A stretch of DNA of 17,594 nucleotides. Source: Candidatus Bruticola papionis (GTDB lineage Bacteria; Vulcanimicrobiota; Xenobia; Xenobiales; Xenobiaceae). Shown piece after piece: positions 7,617 through 15,643 of the stretch. Where the stretch lies: assembly GCA_002407045.1 (NCBI GenBank), contig DHKB01000022.1, forward strand, positions 13,265 through 30,858. Direction: 5' to 3'. Under the pieces are notes generated by a model. It was not told where the DNA came from. It did not search any database and was given only the letters and a program-made list of their open reading frames with translations. A program made the translations under genes and the position numbers. Every line of letters starts with the position of its first letter. The first letter of the stretch is position 1.

Positions 7617-7620
7617 AAAG

Positions 7621-8250
7621 CTAGTATAAGCTTAGCATTGACTGACGCAATTTATCATTGGCAGCTTCTGTCTGTTCCTTTACAGAGAGGCTGCTTTTTT
7701 TTTCTAAAGGTGGAAAGTGCAGCGGCGGGCCAAAACGCACCTCTTTAAAAGCGCTGTGAATCCATTTGGCCCGTCTAGGGAAAAATTTATCACTGCCTAG
7801 CTCGATTATAGGATAAATAGGCACTTGAGCCCGCATAGCTAAAGCTACAGCTCCAGGCATAAGAGGCCCAAGGGTACTAGGATCGTCACTAAGGCGTCCC
7901 TCTGGATACATAACTACAGCTTCGCCAGCCTCTAACAAACGACGGCAGAAAGCCAAAGCGTGTAAATCATGGCCGCCGCGCTTCACAGGAAAAGCTCTTA
8001 AAGCAGTAATAAGTTTGTTAAAATAGGGAATTTCGAACAATTCACTGGCGGCCATATAATAGAGAGGACGGGGCAAAGCTCCCAAAAGCATCAGAGGATC
8101 AGACAAACTTATATGGTTGCAAACCAAAAGAGCGCCACCCTTGAGAGGCATATTTTCAGCTCCCGAAATTTTTAGCCCGCCCATTAAACTCAAAATGCTT
8201 TTAGTTATTAAATGCATAGGCTTAAAAGCAAAACGATCGTAAAAACCCAT
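7621..8250 (-). CDS. plsC: 1-acyl-sn-glycerol-3-phosphate acyltransferase (PlsC family)
   Basis: A 209-residue acyltransferase of the PlsC/LPLAT superfamily, which transfers an acyl chain to lysophosphatidic acid at the inner membrane. The catalytic motif is NHISLSD (45-51; HX4D with H46 and D51), and the second block is MYPEGRLSD with EGR at 117-119, which binds the phosphate. FPVKRGG (87-93) and VPIYPIIELG fit motifs III and IV. Length is usual for the short form. It is the last gene of the five-gene minus-strand operon, 14 nt after the metallophosphoesterase. Members of this family also acylate other lysolipids, so the exact acceptor is uncertain, and another plsC may exist elsewhere. Confidence 0.88.
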   Translation of the reverse strand: MGFYDRFAFKPMHLITKSILSLMGGLKISGAENMPLKGGALLVCNHISLSDPLMLLGALPRPLYYMAASELFEIPYFNKLITALRAFPVKRGGHDLHALAFCRRLLEAGEAVVMYPEGRLSDDPSTLGPLMPGAVALAMRAQVPIYPIIELGSDKFFPRRAKWIHSAFKEVRFGPPLHFPPLEKKSSLSVKEQTEAANDKLRQSMLSLY

Positions 8251-8264
8251 TTGTCCAAAACCTT

Positions 8265-9545
8265 TTACTTTTTGTCAATTTCTTCGACTCCATCAGAAAC
8301 ACCAGAGTCCAAAACAAACAAAGTAATTTCTGGCCTCACGCCGCAGCGAAAAGGAACCACAGTTTCCCCTAGCCCCACATTGGTATAAACTTGACACTTT
8401 TTATCTCTATACCAACCTGCTCTCAATTGCGGATATTTAGTAGAAACTCCCAAAGGAGTACCCCAAGGCAAAAGCACCTGACCGCCGTGAGTATGACCTG
8501 AGACTATGCAATCGATCCTTTCTTCTCCTTTATATCGATCAAAAACGACATCTGGATTGTGACTAAAAAGCAAACGAGGCATATCTCTCCCTGCTCCAGC
8601 TAAAGCTTTTTTTATATCGACAGGAGCAGACCATAAATCGCTCACTCCAGCCAAACACAAGCCACGCTGTGGAGCTTTGAAGCAAAGCTTTTTGTTTTCA
8701 TCGATAAAAACGCGCTCATTATTTAGCAAAAGCAAGCCTCCGGAGGCGCAAGCGTCCTCCACTTGTTGGCTACCATGCCAGTAATCGTGATTGCCTAAAA
8801 CACCAATAAAAGCCAAGCGCGGCTTCAATAAGCGCAGCCAAGCCGCAGCCCTAGCAAAGCGATCTTCACTACCAAAAACGTAATCGCCACCACCGACTAG
8901 AATATCAGGTTGCAAAGAGTTGATTAAATCGGCTGCTCTCAGTATATCGCTTTGCTTACTATAGGTTCCGGCGTGCAAGTCGGAGAAAAATACTAAACGC
9001 AATCCGTTTAAAGATGAAGGCAGCCCTTTTAAGTGTAATTTATAGCTACAAACTCTATAAGCGCCCACATCTTTGCGAAGATAAAATCCCAAAGCGATGG
9101 CCAAGCCCACAATAATAGCCAATACATAAGTATAGCGCTTACTCCAAGTTGCTTTGCCTTGGCGTTTCAGCTCCAGAAAATGGCTAAAAGACATTTGACC
9201 AACCCCCAAAAGCAAGATATAAAAAAGCCCTGCTACCAGAGAGCGAACGGTGATAAAAATAAAAGCTGACCGGCTAACCTGACCTATAGATAGCGAAAGA
9301 TCAAATACTCGAGCTAAGCAAAAGCTAATCCAACTATCTAGCGGCACTATGCGTAAAAAAGCCACGGCCGGTAAGGAAACTGTATAGCAGAAAATCCTAC
9401 AGACGTCGCGTTCAGGCATAATACCTCCAGATGCAGAGGCATTGGTATAGCCTAAATAAAAGACCAAAACGAATGCAATAACTCCGCAAGCTAGCGCTGA
9501 CGCCCAAGCGATTTTCGGAAAGTACTGTCGTCGGTCAGCTAACAT
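8265..9545 (-). CDS. Membrane-anchored metallophosphoesterase (YkuE-like)
   Basis: A 426-residue calcineurin-like phosphoesterase. The N-terminal 160 residues hold about four membrane segments (roughly 13-33, 50-66, 95-115, 138-157). The catalytic domain runs from about 180 with a complete two-metal site: SDLHAG (D189, H191), GGGDYV (D221), GNHDYW (N252, H253, D254), FSHNPD (H329) and SGHTHGGQ (H351, H353). The motif set matches the YkuE group. The substrate may be a nucleotide or a lipid headgroup such as a pyrophosphate-linked lipid, but the sequence does not decide. The ATG begins 3 nt after the stop of the upstream gene, and plsC begins 14 nt after this one, so translation is probably coupled. 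Placement next to a lipid acyltransferase favours an envelope substrate (inference). Confidence 0.88.
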   Translation of the reverse strand: MLADRRQYFPKIAWASALACGVIAFVLVFYLGYTNASASGGIMPERDVCRIFCYTVSLPAVAFLRIVPLDSWISFCLARVFDLSLSIGQVSRSAFIFITVRSLVAGLFYILLLGVGQMSFSHFLELKRQGKATWSKRYTYVLAIIVGLAIALGFYLRKDVGAYRVCSYKLHLKGLPSSLNGLRLVFFSDLHAGTYSKQSDILRAADLINSLQPDILVGGGDYVFGSEDRFARAAAWLRLLKPRLAFIGVLGNHDYWHGSQQVEDACASGGLLLLNNERVFIDENKKLCFKAPQRGLCLAGVSDLWSAPVDIKKALAGAGRDMPRLLFSHNPDVVFDRYKGEERIDCIVSGHTHGGQVLLPWGTPLGVSTKYPQLRAGWYRDKKCQVYTNVGLGETVVPFRCGVRPEITLFVLDSGVSDGVEEIDKK

Positions 9546-9548
9546 GGG

Positions 9549-10196
9549 CTATTTCGTCTCTAAGACGTAGCCACTCCAACGCAGCCCTTCGGCCAAAAGA
9601 CCAGGTTCAGTCATTAAAAAGCCCTCGGCTTGGCCATCTTTAAAAAATATGCCTAAATCGCAACGCGCTTGCGAATATAAAGCAATACGAATGCCCTTTT
9701 TTTTATGCACATAAAAGGCGAAAGGACTGCCTAACTTTTCAAAGCAAGCTGTTTCGGAAGAGCCCAAATTCAAAAAATCAGCTCGGCCTTGTCCCAAAGT
9801 CCAAACCGTACCGCGACCTCCTAGAGGACGAGCTACAGAAATATTAACTACAAGCCCTTCATTTAAACGAATTACGGCATTGTCACCGTAAACATTGGCT
9901 TCTCCTTCTGCCTGACGATCGGGAGCGCCCATTACTTTAGCTAACTCTTCAGAGCTCATACCTATATAAAGGTTATTCACTCTGAAAGGCACATTAGATT
10001 TCCATTGCGGCGCGGTGATAGTTTGAGGGTCATGGCCGTCAACAATATCTGTCCAAATGCCAGTTTTAACGATCGGATTGTCGATAGGGCCAGAAAAAGC
10101 CGGAACGTTAAAAAAGGCTACACTCAAACACAAAGCACCTAGCAACAGGCCACAGCAATATTTTCGATTTGAACAATTAAACAAACCGGCCTTCAC
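9549..10196 (-). CDS. Secreted protein with SmpA/BamE-like repeats
   Basis: A 215-residue exported protein I do not recognise by name. The N-terminus is basic with a hydrophobic core (CCGLLLGALCLSVAFF) and a likely cut after PAFS, about residue 35. The mature part seems to contain two copies of a small unit. Residues 74-122 (NNLYIGMSSEELAKVMGAPD, then a short beta region) carry the IGMS..E....LG.P signature of SmpA/OmlA (BamE) folds, and residues 142-195 (LNLGSSETACFEKLGSPFAF) repeat it more loosely. The start is a GTG at 10196, not the GTG at 10220: a perfect AGGAGG lies 9 nt before 10196, inside the end of the MFS gene. One nt separates it from the upstream stop and three from the next gene. 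There is no lipobox, so unlike BamE it is probably not lipidated. Two copies in one chain is unusual. Confidence 0.68.
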   Translation of the reverse strand: MKAGLFNCSNRKYCCGLLLGALCLSVAFFNVPAFSGPIDNPIVKTGIWTDIVDGHDPQTITAPQWKSNVPFRVNNLYIGMSSEELAKVMGAPDRQAEGEANVYGDNAVIRLNEGLVVNISVARPLGGRGTVWTLGQGRADFLNLGSSETACFEKLGSPFAFYVHKKKGIRIALYSQARCDLGIFFKDGQAEGFLMTEPGLLAEGLRWSGYVLETK

Positions 10197-10197
10197 T

Positions 10198-11685
10198 TTA
10201 ATGAGCCTCCTTTTCTCCACGCAGTAGCCAATTACGCCCCAAAAGCAAAGCCAAAGGAGAGATCATAGCTATTAAAGCGTAGATAAACCACATTTGCCCA
10301 GAATGTTGTACTCCCTGAGCTGGAACAAAGATATCCAAAACGGTTCCGGAATAGAGACCAGTAGTAAATTTGGCCAAGAACCAAGGTATACCAGCTAAAC
10401 CCATGTAGGCACCGACTTTGCCCGTAGGAGCCAAAGCAGCTACATATTCCAAGAAACGCGAAGACCAAAGAGCTTCACCTAAGGAGAAAATAATTACATA
10501 AAGCACTAAACGAGTTAAATCGGGGCCAGGCACCAGCAAGAAGGTAGTAGCAGCACTGACAAAAGTACCAATAAGCATCATATCGATTACTTTTACTTTG
10601 TGAGTTAGGGCTGCAAACAGAGGCACAAAGACACAAATTACCAAAGGATTCAAGCCGGTAAGCCATTCAAACTTATTGGCTACTTCTGGAGGGTAGCAAC
10701 GGAAAACATAATCGGGAATGGTCAGCCACTGGTGGGCAAACAGAGTACGTACCGGTAAAAGCATAAAAATAAAGAAGAGAAAGCGTTTGTCAGCTAAGGG
10801 GCCCAGGTGCTTAACCAAGCGATCCCACCAAGAAGCCGAATCATCTTCCACTTCCTGAGCTTCTTCGGCAGCAGTTTCTTTTTCAGCTTGGGGAGCAACA
10901 TAGCGATCATGCTCATCAACTTTTCTAGTTAAGAAGCACAACACACCCAAGAACATAATTAGAGTGATAATAGCGCAAGCCCAGTACACGCCTTCAATCC
11001 CCAAGCCCAGACCATTGATACTGAAAGCGCCCAACTGGATAAAAGAAGAATCTGTTCTCAAGTAAGGACTAATAAAATTGGAAGCCACAATGCCCAAATT
11101 CATAATGGCATAAAGCAAACTGAAGCTTATGGCGGCCGTGCGCGGATCGGTATATTCTTTGACACCGCTGTACATAGACGGCTCTAAAACGCCATAACCT
11201 AAAGCCATAATGACCAAAGCAGCTACAGCGGAGAAAGAAGCCATGCTTCCAATTTCCAAATGAGGACAAAACGCCAGCAAAGCGCGGCCGATAAGAATTA
11301 CGCCCAAAGAAGCCAACAAGGCTCGACGTACTCCTAATTTATCGGCGACCCAACCTCCTCCAGCCACAGCCAAAGTGACCAGACCGGTAAAGAGTGATAC
11401 AGCCAAGCCAGCTCGGGCCGTTCCCATAGCCAAGTCGGTTCCCAAATATCTGGTAAGTAAAGTCAAAACGCCAAAATAGGCGATACCGTCTCCAAAACTT
11501 ACTAAATTGACAATCCAAAAAGCACGGGAAGCCATAAAGAGCAATTTTAGCGAATCCCATAAACTTATATTGTCGCTACTAGAGGGTTCTTTTTGACTTG
11601 TTTCTGCATGGCTCTGGACGGCCTCGTCTACAGAAGCAGCCTCAATCTCGGCTTTTTCCTCTTCTAAAGTAACTTCATCTTCCAT
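10198..11685 (-). CDS. MFS transporter
   Basis: A 495-residue major facilitator superfamily protein with about 12 membrane segments. Residues 1-45 are an acidic, cytoplasmic N-terminal tail. The diagnostic motif A between helices 2 and 3 is GGGWVADKLGVRRALL (about 109-124). A charged central loop (about 255-300, rich in Glu and Ala) separates the two six-helix halves. Parts such as YGVLEPSMYSGVKEYTDPRTAAISFSLLYAIMNLG resemble peptide/POT-type carriers, which keep that GYG..P motif, but I cannot assign a substrate. It is the second gene of the minus-strand operon: 57 nt after the kinase stop, and the following gene starts 1 nt after its stop. The ATG at 11685 has an AGGA about 11 nt upstream. 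Its place with a kinase and envelope genes may mean it is regulated by or reports to the kinase (inference). Confidence 0.85.
   Translation of the reverse strand: MEDEVTLEEEKAEIEAASVDEAVQSHAETSQKEPSSSDNISLWDSLKLLFMASRAFWIVNLVSFGDGIAYFGVLTLLTRYLGTDLAMGTARAGLAVSLFTGLVTLAVAGGGWVADKLGVRRALLASLGVILIGRALLAFCPHLEIGSMASFSAVAALVIMALGYGVLEPSMYSGVKEYTDPRTAAISFSLLYAIMNLGIVASNFISPYLRTDSSFIQLGAFSINGLGLGIEGVYWACAIITLIMFLGVLCFLTRKVDEHDRYVAPQAEKETAAEEAQEVEDDSASWWDRLVKHLGPLADKRFLFFIFMLLPVRTLFAHQWLTIPDYVFRCYPPEVANKFEWLTGLNPLVICVFVPLFAALTHKVKVIDMMLIGTFVSAATTFLLVPGPDLTRLVLYVIIFSLGEALWSSRFLEYVAALAPTGKVGAYMGLAGIPWFLAKFTTGLYSGTVLDIFVPAQGVQHSGQMWFIYALIAMISPLALLLGRNWLLRGEKEAH
10206..10211 (-). promoter_or_regulatory. 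Shine-Dalgarno site inside the MFS gene
   Basis: A perfect AGGAGG on the minus strand, 9 nt before the GTG at 10196 and within the last codons of the upstream transporter. It decides the start of the secreted protein and implies coupled translation. Confidence 0.85.
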
Positions 11686-11742
11686 ATTATCTGTCTATCC
11701 TAAAAAAATCGGTTCTGCGGCAAAATATCAATAACACCAGAA

Positions 11743-13053
11743 CTATTCAGCGTGTCCTTCTTTGGCAACGCTATAATCAGGCAAACTTAAGTCTAAGCGC
11801 TCTAAAGCTTCAGTCATTTCCAAGGCATTTTGGAAGCGTTGCTCCGGCTTGCGAGAGGTAGCCTTCAAAACAATTTTATCAAGTTGGGGATCGACTTGAG
11901 GGCGCACTTTGCGCAAAGACATAGGGCTACCCATAACAATCTCTTTGATAACATTCATAATGCCATCTTCTCTAAAAGGCACACGTCCGACTAAAGCTTC
12001 GTAAATAATCAATCCCAAAGCGTATATATCGGTGCGGGCACTAACTTCTCCAATAGAAAGGTCAAATTGCTCGGGGGCCATATAGATAGGTGTTCCTAAA
12101 GTGCTTCCAGGCATAGTAAGCATAACTGGAGCGTCAACTAATTTAGAAATGCCAAAATCGAGCAAGCGCACTCTACCTTTTTGATCGATAAAAATATTGC
12201 TAGGTTTTAAGTCGCGGTGGACAATACCAGCTTGGTGTACTTTGTACAAAGCCTTGGCTACCGTAATAGCAATACGCACCATTTCGGCTGGACTAAGCAA
12301 TCTTTCTTGCAAAAGTTGCTCCAAATCGTGGCCTTTAATTAAATCCATTACTATATAGTTGACCGGCTGATTGCCAATATCAAAAATATGTACAGTTTCG
12401 GGGATATTCAGACGAGCCATAATTTCAGCTTCACGCAAAAAACGCTCTACGTGGTGTTTAGCTAAATTGGCGTCGTCAGGCAAAACTTTAATAGCGACTT
12501 CTCTATCAAGCTCTGTATCGATAGCTCGGTAGACTACGCCCATACCGCCTATACCTAAAATAGCCTCTAATTTGTAGCGTCCTAAAGTGTCACCTACTCC
12601 CACAACCTCTACTTTAGAACGTGTGGAACGAACTTTAGGTATAGGAATATCCTTCATAAAAGAACGTAAAGCGACTCCTATCCTGGCCACTAAAACCTCA
12701 GGGTCTGTATTTACATCTATTACATCAGAGGCTCCAGCAGCGAACAGCTTAACGCAGGGATCTTCTCCATCTTCACCGTCTCTAGAAGAAACAATAGCTA
12801 TAAGAGCGCATTCCGGCAAATGGGGGTTTTGATGCAACTGAGCTATAAATTCTACAGTTTTGCTCCAATTGGCCACCGCACAATCGACAATTATTACGTC
12901 AGGATGTAAGCTCTGCCCCAATCCTTCAGCAGAAAGAACAGCCCTTCCGCCAGAATTGTAGCCTGCCCGCTCCAACGCACCTAAAAATGCCAAATTGTAA
13001 GTAGTGCCCTTTCCGTAATAAATTACAGACGCACCCCGATTAGAACCGCTCAT
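11743..13053 (-). CDS. Receiver-like domain fused to Hanks-type Ser/Thr kinase
   Basis: A 436-residue cytoplasmic protein kinase with no membrane segment. Residues 8-132 look like a response-regulator receiver: PDVIIVDCAV keeps an Asp (D57) at the phosphorylation position, and AAGASDVIDV fits the strand-5 region. The acidic pair of strand 1 is missing (the segment reads SVIYYGKGTT) and no Lys is seen in strand 5, so the domain is degenerate and may sense by another route. The kinase domain starts near 157: GIGGMGVVYRAI, VAIKVL (K189), a Glu in the following helix, HRDLKPSN (D281), LDFGISK (D299) and MAPEQF, all intact, so it should be active. The C-terminus ends shortly after the catalytic domain. 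AGGAG lies 6 nt before the ATG. It heads a five-gene operon with a transporter and envelope genes. Confidence 0.93.
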   Translation of the reverse strand: MSGSNRGASVIYYGKGTTYNLAFLGALERAGYNSGGRAVLSAEGLGQSLHPDVIIVDCAVANWSKTVEFIAQLHQNPHLPECALIAIVSSRDGEDGEDPCVKLFAAGASDVIDVNTDPEVLVARIGVALRSFMKDIPIPKVRSTRSKVEVVGVGDTLGRYKLEAILGIGGMGVVYRAIDTELDREVAIKVLPDDANLAKHHVERFLREAEIMARLNIPETVHIFDIGNQPVNYIVMDLIKGHDLEQLLQERLLSPAEMVRIAITVAKALYKVHQAGIVHRDLKPSNIFIDQKGRVRLLDFGISKLVDAPVMLTMPGSTLGTPIYMAPEQFDLSIGEVSARTDIYALGLIIYEALVGRVPFREDGIMNVIKEIVMGSPMSLRKVRPQVDPQLDKIVLKATSRKPEQRFQNALEMTEALERLDLSLPDYSVAKEGHAE

Positions 13054-13072
13054 AGAGACTCCTGCAAAAACT

Positions 13073-13103
13073 ATTTTACCGAACCTAACTCAGCCTATTT
13101 CAA
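13073..13103 (-). promoter_or_regulatory. Possible promoter of the kinase operon
   Basis: On the minus strand TTGAAA (13103-13098) and TAAAAT (13078-13073) are 19 nt apart, slightly long. Transcription would start about 10-15 nt before the kinase ATG, which leaves room for its AGGAG. This is a moderate candidate; the rest of the gap between 13054 and 13186 shows nothing clearer. Confidence 0.35.
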
Positions 13104-13186
13104 TTAAGATCTGCTTTTCCTTGTTTCTCTTATTTGAGCGTCTTCTTAGATTCTTTTATTTTTTTAACTTTTTTGGTGATATACTC

Positions 13187-13215
13187 TTGACAATGTTACC
13201 TCCAATCGCTATTAT
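13187..13215 (+). promoter_or_regulatory. Sigma-70-type promoter of tRNA(CAT)
   Basis: TTGACA (13187-13192), a 17-nt spacer, and TATTAT (13210-13215). A GC-rich discriminator (CGCGTCC) follows and the tRNA starts at 13226. It closely matches the tRNA promoter at 49-77. Confidence 0.85.
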
Positions 13216-13225
13216 ACTCGCGTCC

Positions 13226-13300
<75 letters not shown>

Positions 13301-13305
13301 ATAAG

Positions 13306-13330
13306 GCCCAGAATTATCTGGGCTTTTTTT
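13306..13330 (+). terminator. Terminator between tRNA(CAT) and tilS
   Basis: GCCCAGA (13306-13312), a 4-nt loop, TCTGGGC (13317-13323) and seven T (13324-13330). It lies 5 nt past the tRNA CCA and ends 11 nt before the tilS ATG. It could end the tRNA transcript or act as an attenuator for tilS. Confidence 0.85.
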
Positions 13331-13341
13331 GTATTCCCGAC

Positions 13342-14916
13342 ATGTCTTCTCTCGCTACCCGTTTAGAAAATTTTTTGCAATTATCTCAATTGCTTCCCAA
13401 GGGCAGCCGCTGTTTAGCCGCCATTTCCGGTGGAAGTGATTCGACCGCTTTACTTTGTCTTTTGCACGAATTGCAACCAGTTTTAAATTTAACCATTTAT
13501 GCTGCCCATTTAGATCATCAGTTGCGCCCCGAATCTGGAGAAGACAGAAGACATACCGAAAATTTGTGTCACAGTTTGGGCATAACTTGTTTATCTAAAG
13601 TAGTAGCGGTAGATAAAGTTGCAACTGCCAAAGGACTTTCTTTAGAAGAAGCGGGCCGCAGCGAGCGCTATGCTTTTTTTGCGCAAGTCCAAAAAGAATA
13701 CGATTTGCCTTTTTTGTTAACCGCCCACACAGCCGACGATTTGGCCGAAACGGTGCTTATGCGCTTGATAAATGGCACTGGAGTAGCTGGGCTAGGCGCC
13801 ATTAGAGCCAAAAGCGTTCGCCATGGCAGTATCTTGTTGCGCCCTTTGCTCATTTTTACCAAGGATCAGTTGTGTCAATATTTGCTCCAGAAGGGCCAAA
13901 CTTGGCGTGAAGATTACACAAACCATATTGCTGACGCTCCCCGCACCAAAGTTCGTTTAGAGCTATTGCCACTATTGAAGAAATGGAATGGCCGCATTGT
14001 TGCTTCTTTAGGGCGCTTAGCTCAAAGCGCTCAAGAAGATGAAGATTATTTTCGCCAGCAAGTAGAGAAGCTTTGGGCTGAAGGAGCAATTTATGCCTCT
14101 GCCTCTCCCCCACCTCCTCTTGCAGCGTACAGGGCCTTCATATCGGCGCCTCAAAATGCTCATGGCGTAGGATTTAAACGCGATTGGCTAGCCGCTTTGC
14201 CTATAGCTTTGCGCAAACGCCTTTGGCGCCTAGCTCAAGATAAAGTACTAAGCGCCCTACCAAGCAAAGTCGATAAAGTTTGGCCCTTGGAGAGCTGCCA
14301 CTATGCAGCTTTGGAAGCTTTTACAACTGCAGCTAATGGCAAGCTTTTGCCTTTAGTAAACAATTTGCAAGCACGTTGGCAACAAGATATTCTCTGGCTT
14401 GAGCCTAGCCTCAATTTTCAAGAGGCTCTGCAAGAAGAATTGCCCACTCAAACAGTGGAGCTTACTGCTGCCCAAATAGAATTTTTGCATAACTTGTCGG
14501 TTTTTGCTTTAAAAAATGAAGCAGTTGACGTAGCTCAGTCTTCCACTTTGGAATTATCATTTCCATGGCGCCACATGAAGCTAACTTTTATGGCTGAGCC
14601 TATTAGCCAACGTCCGGAGCCTTTGAAAATTTGGATCGATCCAGAGCATTTTTTGGCTGAACTTGATAGAAACCGCTCTCTATCGGTACGTTCCCGCTTG
14701 CCGGGCGATCGTTTTTTTCCGGCCGGAGGCCAAGGAACTCAGAAATTGAAGAAATATCTATTGAGCTGTCAGGTGCCTCAAAATGAGCGGGATTTGTTGC
14801 CACTGCTATGTTGCGGGCCCCACCTAGTGTGGGTAGTAGGCTTAAAAGCCGATCAAACCTTCTTAGCTAAGCCGGGCCAAACCAAAGTTATCAGTATACA
14901 AGCATCACCTATATAA
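13342..14916 (+). CDS. tilS: tRNA(Ile)-lysidine synthetase
   Basis: A 524-residue enzyme that attaches lysine to C34 of the CAT-anticodon tRNA-Ile so that it reads AUA instead of AUG. The N-terminal PP-loop ATPase domain shows AISGGSDSTALL (27-38), YAAHLDHQLR (53-62), LTAHTADDLAETVLMRLINGTGVAGLGAI and the LLRPLL segment. A central substrate-binding domain and a C-terminal TilS domain follow, the last with RSRLPGDRFFPAGGQGTQKLKKYL and LVWVVGLKAD. This is the long form, as in E. coli. The ATG at 13342 puts the P-loop at the usual distance; an upstream GTG lies inside the tRNA gene. No Shine-Dalgarno is seen, only a T run and TATTCCCGAC. hpt follows after 15 nt and ftsH is next in line. Confidence 0.95.
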   Translation: MSSLATRLENFLQLSQLLPKGSRCLAAISGGSDSTALLCLLHELQPVLNLTIYAAHLDHQLRPESGEDRRHTENLCHSLGITCLSKVVAVDKVATAKGLSLEEAGRSERYAFFAQVQKEYDLPFLLTAHTADDLAETVLMRLINGTGVAGLGAIRAKSVRHGSILLRPLLIFTKDQLCQYLLQKGQTWREDYTNHIADAPRTKVRLELLPLLKKWNGRIVASLGRLAQSAQEDEDYFRQQVEKLWAEGAIYASASPPPPLAAYRAFISAPQNAHGVGFKRDWLAALPIALRKRLWRLAQDKVLSALPSKVDKVWPLESCHYAALEAFTTAANGKLLPLVNNLQARWQQDILWLEPSLNFQEALQEELPTQTVELTAAQIEFLHNLSVFALKNEAVDVAQSSTLELSFPWRHMKLTFMAEPISQRPEPLKIWIDPEHFLAELDRNRSLSVRSRLPGDRFFPAGGQGTQKLKKYLLSCQVPQNERDLLPLLCCGPHLVWVVGLKADQTFLAKPGQTKVISIQASPI

Positions 14917-14931
14917 GAAAGGGTATCAGCG

Positions 14932-15486
14932 ATGTCGCATTCTCCTGAAACACTCGACCGAGTTCAACTTGGCCAAGTTATTTTTTCCGAAACTCAAATT
15001 CAAGACAGAGTCAAAGAACTAGCTGCTCAAATCAGCCGCGACTATGAAGGTCAATCGGTCCATTTATTAGCCGTATTGCGCGGAGCTGTTCCTTTTTTGG
15101 CAGATCTTTCACGCTATTTAACTTTAGACGTGACTTTTGATTTTTTAAGTGTAACTCGCGACAAAGAAACGAATCATGTCCGCCTTTTGAAAGACTTAGA
15201 TAGCTTAGTTGAAGGTCGCAAGATCCTTATAGTCGAGGACATTATCAACGAGGGAGAGACTCTCAGTTATTTGGTAAAAACTTTGTCTTTACGCGATCCG
15301 GAAAGTATAAAGATTGTCACTATGTTCGATCGTCCTCACAGGCATAAAACCGAAGTGAAGGCCGACTATATCGGTTTTTCTTTGGACAACCAATTTGTGG
15401 TAGGCTACGGTTTAGATTATAAACAACTTTATCGCAACTTGCCTTACCTGTCAGAGCTAAACATTGCCGATACAGAGAAAAAGTAA
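14932..15486 (+). CDS. hpt: Hypoxanthine phosphoribosyltransferase family protein
   Basis: A 184-residue type I phosphoribosyltransferase that would convert hypoxanthine (or guanine) and PRPP to the nucleotide in purine salvage. It keeps VLRGAVPFLADL (PPi loop region), VRLLKDLD, the PRPP-binding block ILIVEDIINEGETL, and the C-terminal FVVGYGLDYKQLYRNLPYLSEL that stacks on the purine. In the PRPP block the acidic ED pair is present, but the next Asp, the usual general base (D137 in human HPRT), is Asn here (IINEG rather than IIDxG). The Ser-Tyr pair of the mobile loop is also not recognisable (TRDKETNH). These changes could lower or alter activity. AAAGGG precedes the ATG by about 10 nt. It lies between tilS and ftsH, a common bacterial order that supports the name. 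Confidence 0.88.
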   Translation: MSHSPETLDRVQLGQVIFSETQIQDRVKELAAQISRDYEGQSVHLLAVLRGAVPFLADLSRYLTLDVTFDFLSVTRDKETNHVRLLKDLDSLVEGRKILIVEDIINEGETLSYLVKTLSLRDPESIKIVTMFDRPHRHKTEVKADYIGFSLDNQFVVGYGLDYKQLYRNLPYLSELNIADTEKK

Positions 15487-15519
15487 TCATTTTACTGCAC
15501 TAGCTTATCTCTGCTCTTC

Positions 15520-15549
15520 TTGCCAGAGGTACTGCTTTTAGGTTAGTAT
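15520..15549 (+). promoter_or_regulatory. Possible ftsH promoter
   Basis: TTGCCA (15520-15525), an 18-nt spacer, and TAGTAT (15544-15549). Transcription from here would give a leader of about 85 nt that contains both hairpins found before ftsH. The match is moderate. Confidence 0.35.
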
Positions 15550-15553
15550 ACCA

Positions 15554-15618
15554 GAGCGTGTGGGATAAGTGAGTCACACGCTCAGTTATTGCGGCTGAAC
15601 TTTCCGGTAGACTCAGCC
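15554..15618 (+). other. Two hairpins in the ftsH leader
   Basis: GAGCGTGTG (15554-15562) and CACACGCTC (15575-15583) form a perfect 9-bp stem with a 12-nt loop. GGCTGA (15593-15598) and TCAGCC (15613-15618) form a second, 6-bp stem. Neither has a T tract, so they are not ordinary terminators. They occupy most of the space between hpt and the ftsH ribosome site and could affect mRNA stability or ftsH translation. Confidence 0.6.
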
Positions 15619-15630
15619 CTGACAATTCCA

Positions 15631-15635
15631 AAGGA
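15631..15635 (+). promoter_or_regulatory. Shine-Dalgarno site fixing the ftsH TTG start
   Basis: AAGGA 8 nt before the TTG at 15644. An in-frame TGA at 15620-15622 blocks a longer start, and no ATG lies between. Confidence 0.75.
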
Positions 15636-15643
15636 TACACATT

